64,000 nt of DNA, taken from positions 248,001 through 312,000 of the forward strand of contig NHTQ01000001.1 of assembly GCA_002166865.1 (NCBI GenBank), given 5' to 3'. The notes under the pieces are model-generated. The model saw only the letters and a list, made by a program, of their open reading frames with translations. It was not told the origin of the DNA and made no database searches. This document shows positions 52,667-61,732 of this stretch, piece after piece. Both the position numbers and the translations under genes were made by a program. The DNA is from Rhodobacteraceae bacterium WFHF2C18. Its GTDB lineage: Bacteria > Pseudomonadota > Alphaproteobacteria > Rhodobacterales > Rhodobacteraceae. Numbering within the stretch: the stretch's first letter is position 1; each line of letters opens with the position of its first letter.

Positions 52667-53890
52667 GTGGACTACACCGCCAAGCTGGACGAGGCCATTG
52701 CAAGGCTGCACGACGAAGGCCGCTATCGCACCTTCATCGACATCGAGCGCAAGCAGGGCCAGTTCCCGCACGCCAACTGGCGGCGGCCCGACGGCACCGA
52801 GCAGCCGATCACCGTGTGGTGCGGCAACGACTACCTGGGCATGGGGCAACACCCCGTCGTTCTCGGCGCGATGCACGAGGCGATCGAGGCCACGGGCGCG
52901 GGTTCGGGCGGCACGCGTAACATCTCCGGCACCACCATATATCACAAGCGGCTGGAGGCCGAACTGGCCGATCTGCACGGCAAGGAGGCGGCGCTGCTGT
53001 TCACCAGTGCCTACATTGCCAACGACGCCACGCTGAGCACGCTGCCCAAGCTGTTTCCCGGCCTCATCATCTATTCCGACGAACTCAACCATGCCTCGAT
53101 GATCGAGGGCGTGCGCCGCAACGGCGGCGCCAAGCGCGTGTTCCGCCACAACGACGTCGAGCACCTGCGCGAATTGCTGGCCGCCGACGACCCGGACGCG
53201 CCCAAGCTGATCGCCTTCGAATCCGTCTATTCGATGGACGGCGATTTCGGACCGATCGAGGCGATCTGCGACCTGGCGGACGAGTTCGGCGCGCTGACCT
53301 ATATCGACGAGGTACATGCCGTGGGCATGTACGGCCCGCGCGGCGCCGGCGTGTGCGAGCGCGACCGGCTGATGCACCGGCTGGACATCATCAACGGCAC
53401 GCTGGCCAAGGCCTATGGCGTGATGGGCGGCTACATCGCGGCGAGCGCGAAAATGTGCGACGCCGTGCGCTCTTACGCGCCGGGTTTCATCTTCACCACG
53501 TCCCTGCCGCCGGCGGTGGCCGCTGGCGCTGCCGCCAGTGTCGCGCATCTCAAGCGCGACCAGGCCCTGCGCGAGCGGCACCAAACGCAGGCCAAGATCC
53601 TCAAGACCCGGCTCAAGGGCATGGGGCTACCGCTGATCGACCACGGTAGCCATATCGTGCCTGTCATCGTCGGGGATCCCGTGCACACCAAGCAGTTGTC
53701 GGACATGCTGCTGGAAGGACACGGGATCTATGTTCAGCCCATCAATTTCCCCACCGTTCCACGCGGGACCGAGCGGCTGCGCTTCACGCCATCGCCGGTG
53801 CACGGGCCGCGGGAAATGGATGCGCTCGTGCATGCGATGGACGCACTCTGGAGCCATTGCGCGCTGAATCGTGCCGAAATGACGGGCTGA
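52667..53890 (+). CDS. hemA: 5-aminolevulinate synthase
   Basis: A 407-residue PLP enzyme condensing glycine and succinyl-CoA, the first committed step of tetrapyrrole synthesis in alphaproteobacteria. The PLP lysine is Lys248 in [13 protein letters not shown]. Other motifs are [48 protein letters not shown] and [17 protein letters not shown]. The start is GTG at 52667 with AAGGAGG 7 nt upstream, giving the family-typical (M)[10 protein letters not shown] start; the longer open frame upstream is non-coding. An FNR-type site upstream suggests oxygen control. Confidence 0.96.
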   Translation: MDYTAKLDEAIARLHDEGRYRTFIDIERKQGQFPHANWRRPDGTEQPITVWCGNDYLGMGQHPVVLGAMHEAIEATGAGSGGTRNISGTTIYHKRLEAELADLHGKEAALLFTSAYIANDATLSTLPKLFPGLIIYSDELNHASMIEGVRRNGGAKRVFRHNDVEHLRELLAADDPDAPKLIAFESVYSMDGDFGPIEAICDLADEFGALTYIDEVHAVGMYGPRGAGVCERDRLMHRLDIINGTLAKAYGVMGGYIAASAKMCDAVRSYAPGFIFTTSLPPAVAAGAAASVAHLKRDQALRERHQTQAKILKTRLKGMGLPLIDHGSHIVPVIVGDPVHTKQLSDMLLEGHGIYVQPINFPTVPRGTERLRFTPSPVHGPREMDALVHAMDALWSHCALNRAEMTG

Positions 53891-54004
53891 GCGCCGCGAA
53901 GGTGCAATGAATCTTGCGATGTGTTAATCTGATGCCAACAACAGGGCAGGGTCCGACTCGAATCGGGGCTTTCGGGCGGAAACATGATCTGAGGGGCAGG
54001 TCGC

Positions 54005-55291
54005 ATGATAGGGCGCCGTTTTTCGCGCAAGAGTGAGGTCGATGAACTTGAACCCCGCGGGTTCGATGATTTCGAGCTTCGGCTGGGAGATCTCATGCGC
54101 GGCGAGCGCGCCACCCTGGGAAAGTCGCTGCTCGACGTCGAGCGCGAGTTGCGGATCAAGGCCGCCTATGTCGCGGCGATCGAGAACACCGATCCCGATG
54201 CATTCGACACGCCCGGCTTCATTCCCGGGTACGTGCGCTCCTACGCGCGCTACCTCGGCATGGACCCGGACAAGGCGTTCCGCGCCTTCTGCGCGGAGTC
54301 GGGTTTTTCCATTTCCCACGGCATGGCCGCCGAGGCCTCCTCGATCCGCAAGCCGGATCTGCCGCCTGCGCGCGCCGCACGGCAGACCGATCCGCTGGCC
54401 ATGCCCAACACGCCCTTTGCGCCGCAGAATGACGGCCTGCTCGCACGGGTGGAACCCGGTGCCATCGGCTCGGCGCTTGTGCTCGTGGCGCTGATCGGCG
54501 CCATCGGCTACGGCGGCTGGGCCGTCCTGACCGAGGTGCAGCGCGTTCAGGTCGCCCCGGTCGAGAACACGCCGGCCGTCCTGTCGGACCTCGATCCGCT
54601 TGACGGGGCCACCGGCGAGGCACCGCAGGACATGGCGCAAGCCGGGAACGCGGCCGCCGGTCCCGGCCGGGACGACCGGCTTGACCGGCTCTACCGGCCC
54701 GAAGCGCTGGACGTGCCCGTCATGGTCGCGCGGGACGCCCCGATTTCCACCCTCGACCCGGCGCAGATGGGGACGCTGCGGCCCGAACTGCCGCAGGCCG
54801 ATCGCAACAGCCCCGCGCCGGTGCGCACTGCCGCCGCGCCCCCCGACGTCGCCGGCATCGACACCGGCCCGGAGACGGTGGCATCGCAGAACGCGGACAG
54901 CGGGGCGGCAGAGGCGCCCCCCAGCCCGCAGGTGGTGGCCGAACCCCCACCCGACGTGCGCATGGTTGCCGTGCGGCCCGCTTGGGTGCGGGTGCGTGCC
55001 GCGGACGGCACCGTGATCTACGAGGGCATCATGAACGCCGGCGACAGCTACGACGTGCCCGAAACCGAAGAGGCCCCGGAGGTGCGCGTGGGCGAATCGG
55101 GTGCAATCTATTTCTCGGTCAACGGCCGGCACTACGGGCCGGCCGGGCCGCGCGGCGCCGTGACCTCGGGGCTGAAGCTGGCCGCCGCCAGCCTGACCGA
55201 GACCTACACGGTGGCCGATCCCACCAAGGACCGCGATCTTCTGCGCTACGTGGCCGAACTGGCGCCGTCGGCCGAGGCCGGGCAGGAGTGA
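54005..55291 (+). CDS. RodZ-like membrane protein (HTH_25, one TM, DUF4115)
   Basis: A 428-residue protein. The cytoplasmic helix-turn-helix at about residues 25-100 (LGDLMRGERATLGKSLLDVERELRIKAAYVAAIENTDPDAF, PGFIPGYVRSYARYLGMD) is of the RodZ type. One transmembrane helix lies near 158-178 (IGSALVLVALIGAIGYGGWAVL). A Pro/Ala-rich periplasmic linker follows, then a C-terminal DUF4115 beta domain (RPAWVRVRAADGTVIYEGIMNAGDSYDVPE). RodZ links MreB to the elongasome in rods; alphaproteobacterial homologues are less studied. It is followed by ispG after 78 bp; RodZ-ispG adjacency is common in bacteria. Confidence 0.88.
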   Translation: MIGRRFSRKSEVDELEPRGFDDFELRLGDLMRGERATLGKSLLDVERELRIKAAYVAAIENTDPDAFDTPGFIPGYVRSYARYLGMDPDKAFRAFCAESGFSISHGMAAEASSIRKPDLPPARAARQTDPLAMPNTPFAPQNDGLLARVEPGAIGSALVLVALIGAIGYGGWAVLTEVQRVQVAPVENTPAVLSDLDPLDGATGEAPQDMAQAGNAAAGPGRDDRLDRLYRPEALDVPVMVARDAPISTLDPAQMGTLRPELPQADRNSPAPVRTAAAPPDVAGIDTGPETVASQNADSGAAEAPPSPQVVAEPPPDVRMVAVRPAWVRVRAADGTVIYEGIMNAGDSYDVPETEEAPEVRVGESGAIYFSVNGRHYGPAGPRGAVTSGLKLAAASLTETYTVADPTKDRDLLRYVAELAPSAEAGQE

Positions 55292-55369
55292 TCGCCCGGC
55301 CGATTGCCGGAAGCCGCCAGAAGCCCTATCTACCGCGGTGAAAGCCAAGACAAGCCCCGAGGATGCGCG

Positions 55370-56500
55370 ATGTCGCTGAACCATGTCCGCCCCTGGCGGA
55401 ACATCTACCGCCGCGAAAGCCGCCAGATCCATGTGGGCAACGTGCCCGTGGGCGGTGGCGCCCCGATCAGCGTGCAGACCATGACCAACACCGACACCAC
55501 CGATGTTGCCGGCACGGTGGCGCAGGTGCAGGCCGCCGCCGAGGCCGGCGCGGATATCGTCCGCGTTTCGGTGCCGGACGAGGCGAGCGCGCGCGCCTTG
55601 AAGGAGATCGTGCGCGAAAGCCCGGTGCCGATCGTGGCCGACATCCATTTCCACTACCGCCGCGGGATCGAGGCGGCCGAGGCCGGCGCGGCCTGCCTGC
55701 GCATCAACCCCGGCAACATCGGCAGCGCGGATCGCGTGCGCGAGGTGATCGCGGCCGCGCGCGACCACGGCTGTTCCATGCGCATCGGCGTCAACGCCGG
55801 CAGCCTGGAACGGCACCTGCTGGAAAAATACGGCGAGCCGTGCCCCGAGGCGATGGTGGAATCCGGGCTGGAGCATATCCGCATCCTGCAGGACAATGAT
55901 TTCCACGAGTTCAAGATTTCCGTGAAGGCCTCGGACGTCTTCCTTGCCGCCGCTGCCTACCAGGGCATCGCCGAGGCCACCGACGCCCCCATTCACCTTG
56001 GCATCACCGAGGCCGGCGGGCTGACGGCCGGCACGATCAAGAGCGCGATCGGCCTGGGGAACCTTCTGTGGATGGGCATCGGCGACACGCTGCGCGTGAG
56101 CCTCTCGGCCGATCCGGTCGAAGAGGTCAAGGTCGGCTACGAGATCCTCAAGGCGCTCGGCCTGCGCCACCGCGGCGTGAACATCATCTCGTGCCCGTCC
56201 TGCGCGCGGCAGGGCTTCGACGTGATCAAGACCGTCGAGATCCTTGAGGAGCGGCTCGAACACATCAAGACGCCCATGAGCCTCAGCATCATCGGCTGCG
56301 TGGTCAACGGGCCCGGCGAGGCGCTGATGACCGACGTGGGGTTCACGGGCGGTGGCGCGGGCGCCGGCATGGTCTACCTGGCGGGCAAGGCCAGCCACAA
56401 GATGACCAACGACGAGATGATCGAGCATATCGTCGAACAGGTCGAGAAACGCGCCGCCGAGATCGAGGCCGGCGCGGCCGAGCGCCCGGCCGCGGAATAG
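55370..56500 (+). CDS. ispG: 4-hydroxy-3-methylbut-2-enyl diphosphate synthase
   Basis: A 376-residue [4Fe-4S] enzyme of the non-mevalonate isoprenoid pathway. It converts 2-C-methyl-D-erythritol 2,4-cyclodiphosphate to HMBPP. The TIM-barrel part starts [21 protein letters not shown] and contains [22 protein letters not shown] and GITEAGG. Cluster cysteines lie in [10 protein letters not shown] and [11 protein letters not shown]. The ATG at 55370 gives [12 protein letters not shown]; the frame is open 22 codons further upstream. It is likely cotranscribed with the RodZ-like gene. Confidence 0.95.
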   Translation: MSLNHVRPWRNIYRRESRQIHVGNVPVGGGAPISVQTMTNTDTTDVAGTVAQVQAAAEAGADIVRVSVPDEASARALKEIVRESPVPIVADIHFHYRRGIEAAEAGAACLRINPGNIGSADRVREVIAAARDHGCSMRIGVNAGSLERHLLEKYGEPCPEAMVESGLEHIRILQDNDFHEFKISVKASDVFLAAAAYQGIAEATDAPIHLGITEAGGLTAGTIKSAIGLGNLLWMGIGDTLRVSLSADPVEEVKVGYEILKALGLRHRGVNIISCPSCARQGFDVIKTVEILEERLEHIKTPMSLSIIGCVVNGPGEALMTDVGFTGGGAGAGMVYLAGKASHKMTNDEMIEHIVEQVEKRAAEIEAGAAERPAAE

Positions 56501-56522
56501 CCGCCAGGCCCCTGTGCGCGGT

Positions 56523-57035
56523 TTACTCCGCCAGGTACCGCCGCAGAACAACCGGCGGGATATGTCCGCGCAGCATCATCGTGGGAAAGACGTAAGAGGG
56601 CGCCATGTCCAGTTCCAGCGCGGCGGCGAGGTCCGGCCGGGCGGCCATGTCAATGCGCGTGACGCGCAGGTCATGGGCCGCCGCCAGGTCGCGCAACTCT
56701 GCCTCGGCCCGCGCGCAGGCGGGGCAGTCCGGGGCGGTGAAGAAGGCGATGGTCCGGCCGGCATCGCGCGGGCCGAACCCCGGCAGGCCCGGCGCGAACA
56801 GCTTCGCCGCCTGCGCCTCGATCCGGGCCAGGTCGCTGGCGATCTCTGCCGCATAGGGACTGGGTTGCGCCGCGGCGCCGTCCCGCGGCAGCAACTCGGG
56901 CACCGTCAAAAGCACCTCGCGGATCTCGTGGCCCAGGATCCGGCGGTCCGCCGGGTCCAGGTCGGTGAAATCCGTGTCGGCGGCAGCGGGCACGGCCGTC
57001 AGCACAAGCCAGAAAAGGACGCGCCGCGCCGTCAT
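56523..57035 (-). CDS. Periplasmic thioredoxin-fold protein with CPAC motif
   Basis: A 170-residue exported protein with signal peptide (MTARRVLFWLVLTAVPAAA, cleavage near 19-20). A thioredoxin-like core contains FFTAPDCPACARAEAEL (CPAC) and a cis-Pro region MAPSYVFPTMMLRGHIPPVVLRRYL. It is shorter than DsbA and seems to lack most of the helical insert, so it is closer to DsbC/DsbG- or TlpA-like redox proteins of unknown role. Its ATG overlaps the stop of the upstream DsbA-family gene by 4 nt, and both share the EIRxxLLxxPE segment near the N-terminus, suggesting that the second gene is a diverged partner. Confidence 0.8.
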   Translation of the reverse strand: MTARRVLFWLVLTAVPAAADTDFTDLDPADRRILGHEIREVLLTVPELLPRDGAAAQPSPYAAEIASDLARIEAQAAKLFAPGLPGFGPRDAGRTIAFFTAPDCPACARAEAELRDLAAAHDLRVTRIDMAARPDLAAALELDMAPSYVFPTMMLRGHIPPVVLRRYLAE

Positions 57036-57784
57036 TCGCCGCCGCGGACCTCGGCGACCACGCGCTGCATCTCGTCCAGCGGCACGTAGCCGCGCAGCAT
57101 CTCGTCCTCAAGGATGAACGACGGCGTGCCGGAAATGCCCAGCTTCTGCGCCAGCGCCATGTTCTCGCGGATCACCTCGCTCACCGCAGCACTGTCCATG
57201 TGATCTGTGATCGGCTGCGGGTCGAGCCCCAGCCCCTCGGCCATCCGGGTCAGCGCGGTCTGGTTGATCTCGCCGGTGTAGTTCATCAACGCGTCATGCA
57301 CCTGCTTGTAGGCCGCATCGCCCGCTTGCTGCAGGGTGGCGATGGCGAACCGCGATGCCATCGTCGACTGATCGCCGAGAATGGGGAATTCCTTGACGAT
57401 GTACTTGATCTCCCCGTCGAATTCCAGAAGGTCGCGAACCTCCGGGTGGGCCCGCCGGCAATAGCCGCAGCGGTAGTCCATGAACTCCACCAGCGTCACG
57501 TTGCCCTCGGGGTTGCCACCGACCCAGGAATGCCCGTCCTCGAAGATGGCACCGGCATTGGCCGCGATCAGCTCGCTGTCGGCCTGCGCCTGCTGGGCCG
57601 CCTGGCGCTTTTCGAGGACCGCGACCGCCTCCATGATGACCTCGGGGTTTTCCAGCAGGTAGCTGCGGATCTCGGCGCGCAGGGCCTCGCGCTCGGCGGG
57701 GCTCATGTTCTCCAGGTCGATGGCCTGCGCGGGCAGGGCAAGGGTCAGCGCCGCGGCCAGCGCGGGCAGAAGGGACGTTTTCAT
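57032..57784 (-). CDS. DsbA-family thiol-disulfide oxidoreductase (ScsC/Com1-like)
   Basis: A 250-residue periplasmic protein. A signal peptide (MKTSLLPALAAALTLALPAQA) is followed by a helical N-terminal segment (EREALRAEIRSYLLENPEVIMEAVAVLEKRQ) typical of ScsC/Com1-like oligomerisation. The DsbA fold has VEFMDYRCGYCRRAHPEV (CGYC) and a cis-Pro in GISGTPSFIL. It catalyses disulfide formation or isomerisation in exported proteins. GGAG precedes the ATG at 57784, 4 nt after the M48 protease stop. It forms an operon of three exported protein genes. Confidence 0.9.
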   Translation of the reverse strand: MKTSLLPALAAALTLALPAQAIDLENMSPAEREALRAEIRSYLLENPEVIMEAVAVLEKRQAAQQAQADSELIAANAGAIFEDGHSWVGGNPEGNVTLVEFMDYRCGYCRRAHPEVRDLLEFDGEIKYIVKEFPILGDQSTMASRFAIATLQQAGDAAYKQVHDALMNYTGEINQTALTRMAEGLGLDPQPITDHMDSAAVSEVIRENMALAQKLGISGTPSFILEDEMLRGYVPLDEMQRVVAEVRGGE

Positions 57785-57788
57785 CAAG

Positions 57789-59114
57789 TCATCTCCGTTT
57801 TTCGGCGGCTTTCGCCGCGGATAACACATCCTGCGCCCGGCGCCAGCCGTTCGATCCGCGCGGCAGCATGTCCGAGGCACGCTGCGCGTGGATCCCGGCA
57901 TCCTCCAGCCGGCCCATGACGGCGTAGCGCTCGGCGGTGACGAGCGAGGCCATGCCCTTTTGCCCCTGCTTGGCGTAGGTCACGGCCAGGTCGCGCATCA
58001 CCCGTGCGTCGCGCCCGTCGCGGGCCCGGGATTTTTCCAGGTAGCGCTGCGCCTTGCCAATCTGGCCATCGGCCATCAGCGCCCGCCCGTAGGCGCCCAG
58101 GATCAGCGCGTTGTCGGGGGCCAGTTGCGCGGCGCGCGCGTAGGTGGCCACCGCCGCCTTGAAGTTGCGGCTTTCGATCAGGATCTGTCCCTTGAGGTCG
58201 CGCAGGAAGGGATCGTTCGACCGCCGGGCGATGGCGCCGTCGATGGCGCGTAGCGCCTTGGCCGTCTGCGAGCGGCGGTGGTGCGCCACGGCCTGCCGCA
58301 TCAGCTTGATGTCGGCATGTCCCGTCTCGCCGGCTCGGGTCAGCGTCCAGCGCGGCGACCGCTGAAAGGCCGAGAGCTTGCCCTTGGCGCGGAAGAACCA
58401 GTAATCGGCCTGCGGATCGGCCCGCGCCTTGTCGGCATGGGCGTCGGCCAGCCGCTTGATGACGCGGTAGCGGTCGGCCGACAGCGGGTGGGTCCGGGCG
58501 TAGGGGTCCTGGCGCCACCGCGACAGGACCTCCTGGTCGCGGAAGATGTCCATGACCTGGACCGCGCCCTGGGGGTCCACGCCCGCTTGGGCAAGATACC
58601 GCAGGCCGGTCTGGTCGGCGGCGTTCTCCTCGGCCCGGGTGTGGGCGAAGAACATCCGCTGCGCCGCGCTCTGCACCCCGAGCGCCGCACCCGCGGCGGC
58701 CTCGCCCGAACCTGCGGCCAGCGCCGCCGCGGCGGCCAGCGCCGCGCCCACGCCGGCGGCGGTGCGGGCGTTGCGCGCCGCCACGGGGCGGCGGGTCAGG
58801 TGCCCGTTGGTGATATGCGCGGCCTCGTGCGCGATGACCGACTGAAGCATCGCCGCGGTCTTCATCTTGAGCAGCAGGCCGGAGTGGATGAAGATATGGT
58901 TGCGGTCCACCACGAAGGCGTTGAGCGACCGGTCGTCGATCACCAGGATGTCCACCCGGGCCGGGCTGAGCCCCGCGGCGGTGAGAATCGGCTCGGCCAG
59001 GCGCTTGAGCGCGTGTTCGATATCCGGATCCCGCAGGAGCGTCAGGGCACGGCCCGGCGCGGCCAGCGTCAGCGCCAGGAGCGCGGCAAGAACGACAAGT
59101 CGGAGAAGCTGCAT
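57789..59114 (-). CDS. M48 family metalloprotease with TPR repeats (BepA-like)
   Basis: A 441-residue periplasmic zinc protease. A signal peptide (QLLRLVVLAALLALTLAAPGRA) is followed by the zinc site HEAAH near residue 97 with the third ligand in RAEENAADQTGLRYLA. Residues 280-430 contain tetratricopeptide-like helices (FLRDLKGQILIESRNFKAAVATYARAAQLAPDNALIL). This architecture matches BepA/YfgC, an outer-membrane protein quality-control protease that acts with the Bam machinery. The operon partners (thiol oxidoreductases) fit envelope protein folding. It is divergent from the aminotransferase gene. Confidence 0.92.
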   Translation of the reverse strand: MQLLRLVVLAALLALTLAAPGRALTLLRDPDIEHALKRLAEPILTAAGLSPARVDILVIDDRSLNAFVVDRNHIFIHSGLLLKMKTAAMLQSVIAHEAAHITNGHLTRRPVAARNARTAAGVGAALAAAAALAAGSGEAAAGAALGVQSAAQRMFFAHTRAEENAADQTGLRYLAQAGVDPQGAVQVMDIFRDQEVLSRWRQDPYARTHPLSADRYRVIKRLADAHADKARADPQADYWFFRAKGKLSAFQRSPRWTLTRAGETGHADIKLMRQAVAHHRRSQTAKALRAIDGAIARRSNDPFLRDLKGQILIESRNFKAAVATYARAAQLAPDNALILGAYGRALMADGQIGKAQRYLEKSRARDGRDARVMRDLAVTYAKQGQKGMASLVTAERYAVMGRLEDAGIHAQRASDMLPRGSNGWRRAQDVLSAAKAAEKRR

Positions 59115-59177
59115 TGACGGCGGCGCGCTTTGCGAGTGAAACCTTGGGCGTGTCCGGCGCAGTCTAGGAAGAAAACC

Positions 59178-60323
59178 ATGCGGAACTCAACCCGATCCCA
59201 GGTCGCTCCCTTCATCGTGATGGATGTGATGGAGGCCGCCCGCCGCGCCGAGGCGCAGGGCCGCCGCATCATCCACATGGAGGTCGGCCAGCCCGGCACC
59301 CCGGCGCCGGCCGGCGCCCGGGCCGCGCTCAGCCGCGCCATGCAGGCCGACCCGCTGGGATACACCGTCGCCCTGGGCCTGCCCGACCTGCGCGCGCGGA
59401 TCGCGAAACTCTATGCCGACTGGTATGATGTGGACCTCTCGCCCGGCCGGGTCGTGGTCACCGCCGGTTCGTCCGGGGCCTTCATCCTGGCCTTCACCGC
59501 GCTTTTCGACGCGGGCGATCGGGTGGGGATCGGCGCGCCGGGCTATCCCAGTTATCGCCAGATCCTCAAGGCGCTCGACCTGGTACCGGTGGACATCGAG
59601 ACGACGGCGGAAAACCGCCTGCAACCGGTGCCGGCCGACATCTCGGCGCGCGGGCTGCAGGGGCTGATGGTGGCCAGCCCGGCGAATCCCACCGGCACCA
59701 TGCTGGGCCGCGACGACATGGACGGGCTGATCGGTGCGGCGCGGGATCACGGCGCGGCCTTCATCAGCGACGAGATCTACCACGGCATCGAATACGAGGC
59801 GAAGGCGGTCACCGCGCTGGAACTCAGCGACGAGGCCTATGTCATCAACTCCTTTTCCAAATACTTCTCGATGACCGGCTGGCGCGTCGGCTGGATGGTC
59901 GTCCCCGAAGAGCACGTGCGCGTGATCGAGCGATTGGCGCAGAACCTCTTCATCTGTCCCCCCCATGCCAGCCAGGCCGCCGCCCTGGCCGCGATGGACT
60001 GCACCGAGGAGCTCGAGGCCAACATGGCCGTCTACCGCGCCAACCGGCAACTCATGCTGGAGGGCCTGCCCGCCGCCGGCTTCGACCGGATCGCGCCGCC
60101 CGACGGGGCCTTCTACGTCTATGCCGATGTCAGCCACCTGACCGACGACAGCCGTGCCTTCGCCCGCGAGATCCTGGACAAGGCCGGCGTGGCCGTCACG
60201 CCGGGGCTGGACTTCGATCCTGCCCGGGGCCACGGCACGCTGCGCTTTTCCTACGCGCGCAGCACCGCCGATATCGAGGAGGGGCTCGAGCGGCTGGCGC
60301 GCTTCATGGCGGCGCGCGGATAA
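59178..60323 (+). CDS. Class I/II pyridoxal-phosphate aminotransferase
   Basis: A 381-residue fold-type I PLP enzyme. The PLP lysine lies in NSFSKYFSMTGWRVGWMV near residue 235. Other motifs are HMEVGQPGTPAP, YPSYRQILKALD, SPANPTGTML and ISDEIYHGIEY. The amino donor and acceptor are not evident; relatives include aspartate and aromatic aminotransferases. The ATG at 59178 has AGGAA upstream. It is not obviously in an operon with amiC, which starts 89 bp later, although they share direction. Confidence 0.9.
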   Translation: MRNSTRSQVAPFIVMDVMEAARRAEAQGRRIIHMEVGQPGTPAPAGARAALSRAMQADPLGYTVALGLPDLRARIAKLYADWYDVDLSPGRVVVTAGSSGAFILAFTALFDAGDRVGIGAPGYPSYRQILKALDLVPVDIETTAENRLQPVPADISARGLQGLMVASPANPTGTMLGRDDMDGLIGAARDHGAAFISDEIYHGIEYEAKAVTALELSDEAYVINSFSKYFSMTGWRVGWMVVPEEHVRVIERLAQNLFICPPHASQAAALAAMDCTEELEANMAVYRANRQLMLEGLPAAGFDRIAPPDGAFYVYADVSHLTDDSRAFAREILDKAGVAVTPGLDFDPARGHGTLRFSYARSTADIEEGLERLARFMAARG

Positions 60324-60412
60324 GGCCGGCGGCGGCGCGCGCGCCCCGTGCATCGCGCGCCGATCTGGTGTAGTCTGGCGCCAAGCAAGAACCGACCACG
60401 GCAGGCGAGCAG

Positions 60413-61627
60413 ATGATCCGGATCCTTTTGACGCTCTTGTTGGGCGTGGCGGCCCTTCCGGCCGCCGCGCAGGAATTCAGCGGGCTGGCGCGGCTGGATC
60501 CCGCGCAGAGCCGCGTCGTCGATGCCGGCGACGGCCTGCTGATCGACCTGCACCTGTCGCAGGGCGTGCCCTACCGGGTTTTCACGCTGGAGGCGCCCCC
60601 GCGGCTGGTGCTGGATTTCCGCGAGGTCGACTGGCAGGGCGTCGAGGCCGCCGCGCTGGACCGAAGCGAGATCGCCACGGGGCTGCGCGTCGGCGGACTG
60701 CGCCCGGGGTGGTCGCGCATGGTGGTGGATCTGGCCGGCCCCTATGCCCTGGACCGGGCGGGCCTGGACATCGACCCGGCCAGCGGCGCGGCGCACTTGC
60801 GCGTGGCCCTGGCCCCCACCGACGCCGAGAGTTTCGCCGCCGCGTCGGGCGCGCCGGACCGGCCCGGCTGGGACCGGGCGCCGCGGGCGCAAGCCCAGCC
60901 CCGGGCCCGGGACAGCGGGGCGGGGCGCATGGTGGTGGTGCTCGATCCCGGCCACGGCGGTATCGATCCCGGCGCCGAGCGGGAGGGGGTCAACGAAAAG
61001 ACGCTGATGTTGCGCTTTGCCCGGGAACTGAAGGAGGAACTGGTCCGCGCCGGGGGCTTCGAGGTGGTCCTGACGCGCGAGGACGACAGTTTCGTCTCGC
61101 TGGAACGCCGGGTGGCCATCGCGCACCGCGTGGGCGCCGATCTGTTCCTGTCGCTGCATGCCGATGCGCTCAGCCAGGGCCGCGCGCACGGCGCGACCGT
61201 CTACACCCTGTCCGACAGCGCCTCGGACGCGGCCTCGGCCGCACTGGCCGAGCGGCACAATCGCGCCGACATGCTGGCGGGCATCGACCTGTCGGGCAAG
61301 GATGACGTGGTCGCCGACGTGTTGATGGATCTGGCCCGGCTCGAAACCCGGCCGCGGGCCGAGCGGCTGTCGCAGGCGATCCGGACGGGCATCGCCGAGG
61401 CGGGCCTGCCGCTGCATGGCCGTCCGCTGCGGGCGGCGGGGTTCTCGGTGCTGAAATCGCCCGACATTCCCTCGGTCCTGCTGGAACTGGGCTTCCTGTC
61501 CAGTGACCGCGACCGCGAGAACCTGACCGACCCGGCCTGGCGGGCGCGGATGGCGCGCGGGTTGCGCAAGGCGCTGCAGGCCTGGCGCGCGGCCGATGCC
61601 GCCGCGGCCGAGCTGGTGCGCAAGTGA
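60413..61627 (+). CDS. amiC: N-acetylmuramoyl-L-alanine amidase (AmiC type)
   Basis: A 404-residue periplasmic cell-wall hydrolase that splits daughter cells. A signal peptide (IRILLTLLLGVAALPAAAQ) is followed by an AMIN domain (residues 30-135, septal peptidoglycan targeting), a short linker and an Amidase_3 domain (residues 170-400). Zinc ligands appear in VLDPGHGGIDPGA (His), VNEKTLML (Glu) and LSLHADAL (His), with the catalytic Glu in LLELGFLS. It lies 105 bp before the PBP1A gene, as in other Rhodobacterales; both act on peptidoglycan. Confidence 0.93.
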   Translation: MIRILLTLLLGVAALPAAAQEFSGLARLDPAQSRVVDAGDGLLIDLHLSQGVPYRVFTLEAPPRLVLDFREVDWQGVEAAALDRSEIATGLRVGGLRPGWSRMVVDLAGPYALDRAGLDIDPASGAAHLRVALAPTDAESFAAASGAPDRPGWDRAPRAQAQPRARDSGAGRMVVVLDPGHGGIDPGAEREGVNEKTLMLRFARELKEELVRAGGFEVVLTREDDSFVSLERRVAIAHRVGADLFLSLHADALSQGRAHGATVYTLSDSASDAASAALAERHNRADMLAGIDLSGKDDVVADVLMDLARLETRPRAERLSQAIRTGIAEAGLPLHGRPLRAAGFSVLKSPDIPSVLLELGFLSSDRDRENLTDPAWRARMARGLRKALQAWRAADAAAAELVRK

Positions 61628-61732
61628 CGCGGGCGGCCATTGGCGGAAAGCAGCGCAGTCCCGCGATGGCGGGGTTTTGACGGCATCACCCGGGATGCCT
61701 ATATGGGGTCCACACAGCGAGCGGGGGCACCG

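Noticed and set aside
53924-56551. Long minus-strand open frame opposite the RodZ-like and ispG genes
   Set aside because: A shadow of two well-supported plus-strand genes. Composition is typical of antisense GC-rich frames.
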